From assembly GCA_947253155.1 (NCBI GenBank), contig CAMXYK010000019.1, positions 1 through 18,495 of the forward strand: a stretch of 18,495 nt of DNA. The letters are read 5' to 3'. Below, in pieces: positions 6,646 through 13,608 of this stretch. Below the pieces are notes generated by a model, which was given only the letters and a program-made list of their open reading frames with translations, was not told the origin of the DNA and did not search any database. Within the stretch, counting starts at the first letter, position 1. Each line of letters starts with the position of its first letter. This DNA is from an uncultured Bifidobacteriaceae bacterium. Its GTDB lineage: Bacteria; Actinomycetota; Actinomycetes; Actinomycetales; Bifidobacteriaceae. The position numbers and the translations under genes are program-made.

Positions 6646-7931
6646 AATGCCTCCTGTAATGCTTTTCGCATGCAATTGCTTAAATATTCACAGTCTTTAG
6701 GATTATCGTAATCTTCGGCCTTGTCAGAATCATTCTCAAAAATATTTTCCGAACTTACTTCCGAACTTTCTTCCGAACTTTCTTCAGATTTTTCTTCAGA
6801 ACTTACTTCAGATTTTTCTTCCGAATTTTCTTCCGAATTCCTGTATTCGAACGTCATCAGCTTTACTTGCTCTAATGCTTGATACAAAAGCATTTCTTCG
6901 CCGCCAATCCCCAATCCGTATTGCCTCCACGTGCTAAGCAGCATGCTCGGGCGAGGATCGTACACTACGTCAAGCAGCGCGCCCAATCTTTTTACGCAAC
7001 TGTTTTGGCAGTACGCTTTTAGCGCTATTGCTAGGCCGTCTGCAACGTGCGCTGGAACTGTGCTTATTACGATATCTGCTTCTGCGATTGCGCGAATTGC
7101 GTCTAGCGAGCTTAGGGATTTCAAAATAAGAGATTCGTCACATTCCGATAATTTTTCCGCGCCTAATTTTTCCGCGCTATAGTCGGCAAATTTTTCAAGA
7201 GCTTCTTCACTAAGGGTTGGGAATTCAATACCTCTCACTGATTCGTATTTTGAATCAGCTTCACTACTTTCAGCTTCACTACTTTCAGCTTCCCCGTTTT
7301 CTAAGCACGGCTCTATGCTTCTGCTATTTGGAGAATCCGCGCAGTACGCGCGCAAAAGATTATTAAAACGTTCAACGCCTTTTACGCTACCGTCATTTTC
7401 AGTTCTTGCAACAACTTGCACTTGCTCAAGTTTCGAAGCTTGCGCAATTTCTATCAGCGCAGCCATTGCAGAGGATGCCGTGTTGCCGCTTCCAATAATA
7501 ACGGCCTTTTTTACTTGGCATATGCTCTCATGCAAGGATCGAATAAAAGCTGTAATTATGCCACTTACGTCCGTGTTGCACAGTTCAATTTGCGAAGGCA
7601 AAGCTGTTGCAGGATTGCTTGTAAAAATCGCCGTATTTGCTACGTTAAGCGCTTTAGACCAGTAGTCGCAAGGAGTGCCGAGTTTCATTATGGTTTTTTT
7701 AAGCGGCATTGTAAGGCTTAAGCCTTTCCAAGAATCGTCAAGATTAGATATAAAATCCGCCAACTCGGTTTCGCTTACTTTTTTCTTGCTATATTGCCAA
7801 TTTTTAAGCCCTAAAGCTTTATAAGCCGCGTTGTGCAATACGGGAGATAGCGAGTGCGAAATAGGATCTCCTAAAACTGCGCAATTGTATATTTTCTGCA
7901 TATTCGCTTCTTGCATATTCGCTTCCTGCAT
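6642..7931 (-). CDS. aroE: Shikimate dehydrogenase with a low-complexity insert and acidic tail
   Basis: Reduces 3-dehydroshikimate to shikimate with NADPH in aromatic amino acid synthesis. Starting at ATG 7931 (429 residues), the key family residues are present: SHSLSP with Ser27 and Ser29, catalytic Lys78 in TMPLKK, Asn99, catalytic Asp121 in NTD, the cofactor loop GSGNTA (147-152), and GGEEMLLYQ near the C-terminus. Relatives have about 270 to 310 residues. The excess comes from an insert with AESSE repeats in the NADP domain and a Ser/Glu tail after the last conserved helix. The start is uncertain: GAGGAG (7942-7937) serves ATG 7931 best (5 bases). ATG codons also follow at 7916 and 7901 in a 15-bp repeat, and a GTG at 7937 overlaps the ribosome site. 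It follows priA with tight spacing and overlaps rapZ by four bases. Confidence 0.88.
   Translation of the reverse strand: MQEANMQEANMQKIYNCAVLGDPISHSLSPVLHNAAYKALGLKNWQYSKKKVSETELADFISNLDDSWKGLSLTMPLKKTIMKLGTPCDYWSKALNVANTAIFTSNPATALPSQIELCNTDVSGIITAFIRSLHESICQVKKAVIIGSGNTASSAMAALIEIAQASKLEQVQVVARTENDGSVKGVERFNNLLRAYCADSPNSRSIEPCLENGEAESSEAESSEADSKYESVRGIEFPTLSEEALEKFADYSAEKLGAEKLSECDESLILKSLSSLDAIRAIAEADIVISTVPAHVADGLAIALKAYCQNSCVKRLGALLDVVYDPRPSMLLSTWRQYGLGIGGEEMLLYQALEQVKLMTFEYRNSEENSEEKSEVSSEEKSEESSEESSEVSSENIFENDSDKAEDYDNPKDCEYLSNCMRKALQEAL
6744..6839. repeat. Eight-unit 12-bp in-frame repeat in the aroE 3' end
   Basis: Eight 12-bp units encode the four-residue pattern xSEE (x is N, K or S; the last E is sometimes V or N). 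Copies differ mostly by single bases, so the array is moderately aged. It gives AroE a strongly acidic Ser/Glu tail just before its final 35 or so residues. Confidence 0.9.
7258..7287. repeat. 15-bp in-frame duplication inside aroE
   Basis: GCTTCACTACTTTCA occurs twice head to tail (7258-7272, 7273-7287) with a partial third copy after it. It encodes AESSE twice within a low-complexity insert of the cofactor-binding domain. Confidence 0.88.
7902..7931. repeat. 15-bp duplication containing the aroE start codon
   Basis: On the minus strand ATGCAGGAAGCGAAT (7931-7917) is followed by ATGCAAGAAGCGAAT (7916-7902), then ATGCAG. The unit carries an ATG each time and keeps frame, so three ATG codons are available 15 bases apart. 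Confidence 0.9.
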
Positions 7932-7940
7932 ATTCACTCC

Positions 7941-10301
7941 TCAGTACGCAAGTAAGTCTTTTGGATCAACACAAAAACGCAATTCTCCTGCAGAGCGCGT
8001 AGCTACGTGATACGCTACTTGCTTATACAGACGATTCACTAATTCTTGCCTAGAAGATAATGGCACTTTTACAACAGCTTTTACGCGATCATCAAGTTCG
8101 TCAAAATGCTGATAATGATCCGTTACAGGCGCGTGCATTGGCACAATTCCTAAAAGTTCAGGCTTTAGATTAGTTTCGTCACTATTTTCGGATTTTACGA
8201 TTTTGTTAGATTCGCTTTTTTGATCTTCCGAGATTGCTCCAATATTATTCAAAGCTTTAATAACGGCATCGCGCGAGCCCCAAACGCATGCAGCAGTCAC
8301 AAGTGGTGGCAAAACAGCTTGCTCACGCTCCGAAAGCTCATTTAGCGAAAGTTGCGTAGTATCCCACAAAGTAAGCGCTTTAGCTAAAGCCGGATAAGTT
8401 TCTCCAATTAGCAAAACGCTTCCGCCTAATGTCCTAGAAGCACATAATCCTGCGGCTTTCATCCACGCGGTAAGAGTGTCAATTCGCGCGTCAAGACCGG
8501 AAGCGTACAAGCTTACCCAAGCGTCTAATATTGCAACAATTCCGTATTCTCCATTTTGATTTCCATCTTTAGATTGGACGCGAGGCTCAGCTCCAGGAGT
8601 TGACACAATAATTACAGGCTTTTGATCAATGCACTCAATAATTCCGTGCATTTGATGCGGTGATGAAATAAAAATAGGAACGTTACGAAATAGTTTTGCT
8701 AATTCTTCTGCAGTACCAGCAGCGCCTACGCGTATAACGCGCATTTTATTGCTTCCGCAATTAGCGCAAGACCATGAGCTTGCGCTCGCTCCGCACCAAA
8801 CGCAACGCGCAGCATCTTTTCCGTAAGACACGTCAATCGGACCAGTACAGCGTCTACAACGCGCCTGATGCAAGCAAGAATTGCAAACTGCAGACTGAGT
8901 AATACCATCTTGAGGAATTGAAAGAAGCACAGGCTTTCCATCTTCAAGAACTTCTTTAATAGCTCTTACAGCAGTATGCGGTATTCGCGCGCCAATGCTT
9001 GGATCAGCTAGTTTTAATAATGCTTCGCGATTAAGCCAGCGAACCCACGGCATAAGTTGATTTCGAACTTCTGGTATTGGCGTTACAGCAATACTGCTGC
9101 CGCTTACTGCAGATTCGTAAGTTTTTGCAATTTCGCTATTTTTTTCGGAAGATTTTTCTGCATACTGATTTAAATTAGCAAAATCAACTTCACTTTGACT
9201 TAACGCGCTTCGAGAATACGACATTGCCACAAACACGCCATCATGCTTTTTTGCTCGAAGTCGCATCACTCCGCGAGCTTGAGCATAAGGCATCATTCCG
9301 TCAGCATACTGGTAAGCGCAATCCTCAACAATCGCAAATAACGCATCCCCTTCAACTGGAGCATACATTGCAGCGCGCGTTCCAAGCACACACGGCACTA
9401 TTCCGGAAGCTACAGCACGCCAAGCGCGGTAACGGTCAGCTGGAGCGTCAGAAGAAGAAAGCCTTGCAACATCTCCGTCAAAACCTCCAGCAGAAAAACC
9501 AGGATGCTGTTCACTAACGCGCTTATAAGGCTTCAAACCGTAGGCCATAAGCGCGCGCATAACATCATTTACTTCCCGAAGCGTTGGCAAAACAGCCACA
9601 GCCTGCTTTCCTTGACTTACTGCCGTAGCAATCATCCAAGCTAAATCTTGAGCAAGTCTTTGAGATCCAGGTAAAGCATCAACAATAAAAGATTTATAAG
9701 CGCTACTATCTTTTCTACTTAACGCTTGATTTAGAAGATCCGCGTTTTTGTATGAAGAAAGCATGCGAGCGCAAGTTGCGTAAGAAGAGTTCGCGTCAGT
9801 ATTGCTAGCTAAACGTTGCTTAAGCTTATTGCACCAATCTTTTCTGCGATGCAAACGTATGCTGTCAAAAACTTCCTCATGCTCTACTCGAGCAACGCGC
9901 TGCGGCACAGCAAGTCGAAGAATATTCGCGCTAGTTCCGCCATAAGCTTTAGCAATATCGTCAATATCGTCTCGTAAAGATTGAGAAAGTAGCACGTCTG
10001 AAGGGAAAACGCGTTCAATAAACCGTAAAGCAGATTCAGGAGTGTCCGTGTGCGAAGAACGAGACCAAATAACGCCTGTTAGTCGTTGCGCACCAAAACG
10101 CACGCGCACAAACGCACCCGGCTGAGCATCTTCATCTTGATCTTTTGATACTAAATAATCAAAAGTGCGACCTAAATGAGTTGCTTGAACGTCTAGCATC
10201 ACGTGGGCAATAGCACAATCGTCTGCAGGAACGCGCGAAACAGCATTACGCTTGTGTTTTGTTTTGCGCGATAATCCATCTAACGAAGGTTGCTCTGCCA
10301 T
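7941..10301 (-). CDS. priA: Primosomal protein N' (PriA), helicase-deficient actinobacterial type
   Basis: PriA restarts stalled replication forks. The 786-residue protein has the N-terminal DNA-binding region (about 30-130) and a zinc-binding block at about 470-520 with four CxxC pairs (CNSC, CRRC, CVWC, CANC). The helicase ATPase motifs are eroded. The Walker A position reads DALPGSQR (208-215) instead of GxGKT, and the expected DEEH reads VEDC. This loss is a known feature of actinobacterial PriA, so I read it as lineage-typical, not as a broken gene. Two Ser/Glu/Lys-rich inserts (around residue 380 and residue 720) add length. The ATG start is 9 bases past the metK stop with a weak ribosome site. 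The TGA stop is part of the aroE ribosome site. Confidence 0.9.
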   Translation of the reverse strand: MAEQPSLDGLSRKTKHKRNAVSRVPADDCAIAHVMLDVQATHLGRTFDYLVSKDQDEDAQPGAFVRVRFGAQRLTGVIWSRSSHTDTPESALRFIERVFPSDVLLSQSLRDDIDDIAKAYGGTSANILRLAVPQRVARVEHEEVFDSIRLHRRKDWCNKLKQRLASNTDANSSYATCARMLSSYKNADLLNQALSRKDSSAYKSFIVDALPGSQRLAQDLAWMIATAVSQGKQAVAVLPTLREVNDVMRALMAYGLKPYKRVSEQHPGFSAGGFDGDVARLSSSDAPADRYRAWRAVASGIVPCVLGTRAAMYAPVEGDALFAIVEDCAYQYADGMMPYAQARGVMRLRAKKHDGVFVAMSYSRSALSQSEVDFANLNQYAEKSSEKNSEIAKTYESAVSGSSIAVTPIPEVRNQLMPWVRWLNREALLKLADPSIGARIPHTAVRAIKEVLEDGKPVLLSIPQDGITQSAVCNSCLHQARCRRCTGPIDVSYGKDAARCVWCGASASSWSCANCGSNKMRVIRVGAAGTAEELAKLFRNVPIFISSPHQMHGIIECIDQKPVIIVSTPGAEPRVQSKDGNQNGEYGIVAILDAWVSLYASGLDARIDTLTAWMKAAGLCASRTLGGSVLLIGETYPALAKALTLWDTTQLSLNELSEREQAVLPPLVTAACVWGSRDAVIKALNNIGAISEDQKSESNKIVKSENSDETNLKPELLGIVPMHAPVTDHYQHFDELDDRVKAVVKVPLSSRQELVNRLYKQVAYHVATRSAGELRFCVDPKDLLAY

Positions 10302-10310
10302 TTTAAGCTT

Positions 10311-11531
10311 CTACTTAAGATTTAAAGCTGCACGAAGATTCTCTGTGCGATTCGTTTCTTCCCAAGGGAACGTAACGTCTGTACGCCCAAAATGACCGTA
10401 GGATGCAGTTGGTGCGTAAATTGGTCGAAGCAAATTAAGCTCGTCAATAATTGCAGCCGGACGCAAATCGAATACTTCGCGTACAGCGCGCGCAATATCG
10501 TCGCGAGTAATGCCTTCAGCTTCAGTACCAAATGTTTCAACGTTTACGCTTACAGGATCTGCAATACCAATAGCGTACGCAACTTGCACTTCTGCTTTAT
10601 GAGCAAGGCCTGCTGCAACAATATTTTTTGCAACCCATCGAGCAGCATAAGCTGCTGAACGGTCAACCTTGCTAGGATCTTTTCCAGAAAATGCGCCGCC
10701 GCCATGGTGAGCTGCACCGCCATAAGTGTCAACAATAATTTTTCGTCCCGTTAAACCGGAATCTGCAGCAGGGCCGCCCAAAACGAAGGAGCCAGTAGGG
10801 TTCACAAGCATACGGTACGAATCGTGCTCAATGTTTTTGGAAAGAACTTCTTCAAGAACAGGCTTAACAACGTGCTCAACAAGCTGTGCCTTAAGCCAGT
10901 CGCTTGAGACTTCAGGATCGTGTTGAGTAGAAATTAAAACAGTATCCAAACGTTGAGGCGCGCCTTTAGAATCGTACTCAATTGTGACTTGCGTTTTACC
11001 ATCCGGACGCAAATGCGCAACCGTACCGTCTTTTCTTACGCTAGCAAGCTTTTGTGCTAAACGGTGCGCGAGATAAATTGGAAGAGGCATTAAAGTGTCA
11101 GTTTCGTCACTTGCGTAACCGAACATAACGCCCTGATCTCCTGCGCCTTGAGCTGCGTAACGTTCCTCGCGAGAAGCGGCACTTTCGTGGCTTTTATCCA
11201 AGCGCGCAACACCCTGGTTAATTTCTGCGCTTTGCTCAGTTAAGGAAACCATTACGCCGCAAGAATCTGCGTCAAGACCGATCACAGAGCTCGTATACCC
11301 AACATTTCGAACTACTTTGCGCACAATACCAGGAATGTCGCTATAAACTTCACCGCGCACTTCCCCAAAAACCACAAACTGGCCGACGGAAGCGCAAACT
11401 TCCACTGCCACATGCGCATGAGGATCTTGACGGAGCATATCGTCCAAAATAGCGTCTGCGATTTGGTCGCAAAGCTTATCTGGATGACCTTCAGTAACAG
11501 ATTCTGCAGAAATTAACTTACGTTCTTCCAC
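10311..11531 (-). CDS. metK: S-adenosylmethionine synthetase
   Basis: Makes S-adenosylmethionine from methionine and ATP, and works as a cytoplasmic tetramer. The 406 residues include GHPDK (15-19) with the catalytic His, the GAGDQGVMFGYA signature around residue 130, and GGGAFSGKD with the P-loop-like Lys near residue 280. Length is typical. The start is GTG at 11531-11529, with an AGGGGGG ribosome site just upstream, and gives the family N-terminus EERKLISAESVTEGHPDK. It lies past the rpoZ terminator, so a promoter is expected in the 158-base gap, but I cannot pick one out. In other actinobacteria coaBC often sits between rpoZ and metK and is absent here. No SAM-riboswitch-like structure is apparent in the short leader. 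Confidence 0.96.
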   Translation of the reverse strand: MEERKLISAESVTEGHPDKLCDQIADAILDDMLRQDPHAHVAVEVCASVGQFVVFGEVRGEVYSDIPGIVRKVVRNVGYTSSVIGLDADSCGVMVSLTEQSAEINQGVARLDKSHESAASREERYAAQGAGDQGVMFGYASDETDTLMPLPIYLAHRLAQKLASVRKDGTVAHLRPDGKTQVTIEYDSKGAPQRLDTVLISTQHDPEVSSDWLKAQLVEHVVKPVLEEVLSKNIEHDSYRMLVNPTGSFVLGGPAADSGLTGRKIIVDTYGGAAHHGGGAFSGKDPSKVDRSAAYAARWVAKNIVAAGLAHKAEVQVAYAIGIADPVSVNVETFGTEAEGITRDDIARAVREVFDLRPAAIIDELNLLRPIYAPTASYGHFGRTDVTFPWEETNRTENLRAALNLK

Positions 11532-11571
11532 GTTCCCCCCTAATTAATAGTCAAAAAGGCTATATAAAGCG

Positions 11572-11617
11572 AAAAACGCAGCCGCTCATCTGCTTTAAGC
11601 ACAATAATGCGACTGCG
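11572..11617 (-). terminator. Rho-independent terminator after rpoZ
   Basis: CGCAGTCGC (11617-11609) pairs with GCGGCTGCG (11585-11577) over 9 bp with one G-U pair around a 23-base loop that holds a small inner TGCT/AGCA stem. Five T (11576-11572) follow on the minus strand. It divides the carA-to-rpoZ group from metK. Confidence 0.75.
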
Positions 11618-11670
11618 AATACGTAAAAACGTTACAGCAATAAAATCAACTAATAAGATGATTATTTAGC

Positions 11671-11695
11671 TAAATTTAGTTAAATAAATTTAGTT
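11671..11695. repeat. 14-bp-period duplication including the rpoZ stop codon
   Basis: TAAATTTAGTT occurs at 11671-11681 and 11685-11695. On the minus strand the first copy is AAC-TAA-ATTTA, the last Asn codon and the stop codon of rpoZ. The second repeats the same string 14 bases downstream. Confidence 0.8.
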
Positions 11696-11974
11696 GCCTT
11701 CGCTTAAATCGTCTTCACCAAGCGTTTCTTCAAGCAAACCTTTATTAATTTCGCGGAAAGCAATAGCTAAAGGCTTTTCTTGATTTTGATACTCAACTAA
11801 TGGGCCAACATTTTGCAACAAACCTTCATTAAGCTGAGTGAAATAAGCATTAATTTGACGTGCTCGTTTTGCAGCAAATAAGGCAAGCGCATACTTGGAA
11901 TCCGCATGTTGCATTAAATCATCAATTGGTGGATTCGCAAGACCCGTAGGTGTTGGCTGAGTGCCTAATGCCAT
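11690..11974 (-). CDS. rpoZ: DNA-directed RNA polymerase omega subunit
   Basis: The omega subunit helps assemble and stabilise RNA polymerase through the beta-prime subunit. The 94 residues contain the conserved core PPIDDLMQHADSKYALALFAAKRARQIN split by normal family spacing, then NEKPLAIA-type sequence (here NQEKPLAIAFREI). The N-terminal ALGTQPTPTGLANPP leader is like that of bifidobacteria. A frame opens at 11986 with TTG. The ATG at 11974 is chosen because GGAG lies 6 bases upstream and the protein then begins MALGTQPT. It follows gmk, as in most actinobacteria, with a 84-base gap that carries a possible promoter, and it ends at a duplicated stop-codon repeat and a terminator. Confidence 0.95.
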   Translation of the reverse strand: MALGTQPTPTGLANPPIDDLMQHADSKYALALFAAKRARQINAYFTQLNEGLLQNVGPLVEYQNQEKPLAIAFREINKGLLEETLGEDDLSEGN

Positions 11975-12015
11975 AATATTCTCCAAATTCTATGGTGCTA
12001 CAATAGTTCCAAATT

Positions 12016-12028
12016 GCCTATTATAGGC
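12016..12028. promoter_or_regulatory. Palindrome overlapping a TATAAT upstream of rpoZ
   Basis: GCCTATTATAGGC is a perfect 6-bp dyad about one central base, in the gmk-rpoZ gap. On the minus strand it contains TATAAT (12025-12020), about 46 bases before the rpoZ start. This could be an internal promoter with an overlapping operator. No good -35 box is seen. Confidence 0.35.
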
Positions 12029-12058
12029 TATTGAGTGGATATTAATCGTAAGTTTTAT

Positions 12059-12676
12059 TTATAAGTCGTATTCTCGCGCAATTACGTTCCACAATTCGTC
12101 GGCAGCTCGATCAGCATTGTCGTTAACAATAACAACATCAAACTCGTTAGCTGCAGCGATTTCAACCTTTGCTGTTTCCAAACGTTTTGCTTGCTGCTCA
12201 GGAGTTTCAGTGCCGCGTCCAATAAGACGACGCTTAAGCTCTTCGAAACTTGGAGGCGCAATAAACACGTAAACAACTTCCAAGCCAAGACGCGAAGCCT
12301 CTTGCTTCACTCTCCTAGCACCTTGCAAATCAATTTCAAGCAAAGTAGGAATATCCTGCTCAAGATGATCCAAAACCGGCTGAAGCAAAGTTCCATAATG
12401 AGCCATGCCATGAACCAAAGCAGTTTCCAAAAACTCGCCGTTGCGCTTACGACGCTCAAACTCTTCTTCATCCAAGAACCAGTATTGAATACCATTAAAC
12501 TCGTCCGGACGAGGTGCGCGCGTAGTAGCAGAAACAGACAACCAAACATGAGGATGCTTCTCACGAAGTATGCCTTCTACTGTGCCTTTACCGGCTGCAG
12601 TAGGTCCAGTTAGCACGATTAATCGGCGCTTAGGCTGTGAAGATTGAGAATCTTTCACATCATCTTTGGTAGTCAT
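12059..12676 (-). CDS. gmk: Guanylate kinase
   Basis: Phosphorylates GMP to GDP with ATP in the cytoplasm, an essential purine step. The 205 residues show the P-loop GPTAAGKGT (24-32), the GMP-binding SVSATTRAPRP segment and the following FLETALVHGMAHYGT, the EIDLQGARRVK strand-helix, and the lid with RGTET and RLETAKVE. A 17-residue charged N-terminal leader precedes the P-loop, as is common in actinobacteria. Length is normal. The ATG start has AAAGGA just upstream and lies 17 bases after the pyrF stop. In mycobacteria mihF often lies between pyrF and gmk; it is absent here. Confidence 0.96.
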   Translation of the reverse strand: MTTKDDVKDSQSSQPKRRLIVLTGPTAAGKGTVEGILREKHPHVWLSVSATTRAPRPDEFNGIQYWFLDEEEFERRKRNGEFLETALVHGMAHYGTLLQPVLDHLEQDIPTLLEIDLQGARRVKQEASRLGLEVVYVFIAPPSFEELKRRLIGRGTETPEQQAKRLETAKVEIAAANEFDVVIVNDNADRAADELWNVIAREYDL

Positions 12677-12693
12677 TTCCTTTACCCTCTAAC

Positions 12694-13605
12694 TTACTCA
12701 TGTTCGTCAGAATCTATAAGAGCCTGACGAATATCCCATGCTATGCGTTCAGTTGCAGCCGAAAGCTCACCAATACTAGGACCGTGAGACGCAATAGAAC
12801 GCGAAACAGTTACCAATACATTACCATGCGTGCCAGCAAAAACACGCTTTAAGTCGTTAGCTTCGGCACCTTGCCAGCCGTAGCCTGGGGAAAGAATAGG
12901 TCCGGTGAAACTTGTGACATCAATTCCGCCACCGTTCATCCAGTCACCAATCGTAGCTCCAACAATTAAACCAACAGAGCCTAAACCTTTAGTTTTATCG
13001 TTAAAACTTTGAGCAGTTTGAGCAATTCCGTTAGCTACAGTAGTTCCGCGGTAAGCTCCACTTTGGCGGATTGCAGTTTGTAAGCTTGCACCTTCGCGAT
13101 TAGAAGTTAAGGAAGCAATAAAAACGCCTCGGCCATTATTAAGAGCTTCGTTAATTAAGCCGCCCATTGAGCGAGCTCCGTAATAAGGAAGAAGCGTAAT
13201 AGCGTCGGTAAGAAGAGGAGAATCCGGCTTAAAATATGCGTCTGCAAGTGCAGAAATAGTAGTGGATAAACCGCCGTGACCGCAGTCAACGATTGTTATA
13301 ACATCCATTTGACGAGCAGCATACAGCACACGTTCAAGCGCTGCGAAACCTTTAGAACCGTAGCGCTCAAACATGCTGGACTGGAATTTAACCGCTGCTG
13401 CTCTTCCGTTCATTGCTTGCAACATTCGCATTGAGAACAGCTCAGCACCGAGAGCATCCATGTTGTATCCCCAATTCAGCAACATTTTGCGATGAGGATC
13501 AATACCAACGCATAATGGACCATATTTTGCCATAGCGTTCTTCAAACGCAAACCAAAATCTGATCTTTGCGCTTGTACTTCTTGATCGTGAATGCTCTCG
13601 GTCAT
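12694..13605 (-). CDS. pyrF: PyrF-family protein (orotidine 5'-phosphate decarboxylase, type 2) lacking the catalytic Lys and Asp
   Basis: By position and overall sequence this is the type 2 OMP decarboxylase, which turns OMP into UMP in the last pyrimidine step. The 303 residues keep CVGIDPH (Asp36), AVKFQSSMFERYG (Lys73), IVGATIG (214-220), SPGYGWQGAEA (239-249) and VSRSIA with Arg269. However, the family active-site motif DxKRxDI reads D-C-G-H-G-G-L at 107-113. Asp107 stays, the proton-donating Lys is Gly109, Arg is His110 and the second Asp is Gly112. Reading frame and flanks are clean, so this is not a frameshift. Decarboxylase activity is therefore doubtful; it may be decaying or repurposed. 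The ATG lies 3 bases past carB with almost no ribosome site, implying coupling. Length is typical of type 2. Confidence 0.85.
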   Translation of the reverse strand: MTESIHDQEVQAQRSDFGLRLKNAMAKYGPLCVGIDPHRKMLLNWGYNMDALGAELFSMRMLQAMNGRAAAVKFQSSMFERYGSKGFAALERVLYAARQMDVITIVDCGHGGLSTTISALADAYFKPDSPLLTDAITLLPYYGARSMGGLINEALNNGRGVFIASLTSNREGASLQTAIRQSGAYRGTTVANGIAQTAQSFNDKTKGLGSVGLIVGATIGDWMNGGGIDVTSFTGPILSPGYGWQGAEANDLKRVFAGTHGNVLVTVSRSIASHGPSIGELSAATERIAWDIRQALIDSDEHE

Positions 13606-13608
13606 GTA

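Noticed and set aside
7941..10301. PriA without Walker A and DEEH looked like a decayed helicase gene.
   Set aside because: Loss of helicase motifs is a known trait of actinobacterial PriA, and the zinc-binding cysteines are all kept.
11532..11689. A SAM-responsive riboswitch ahead of metK.
   Set aside because: The only clear structure is the rpoZ terminator hairpin; about 40 bases remain before metK and show no conserved riboswitch core.
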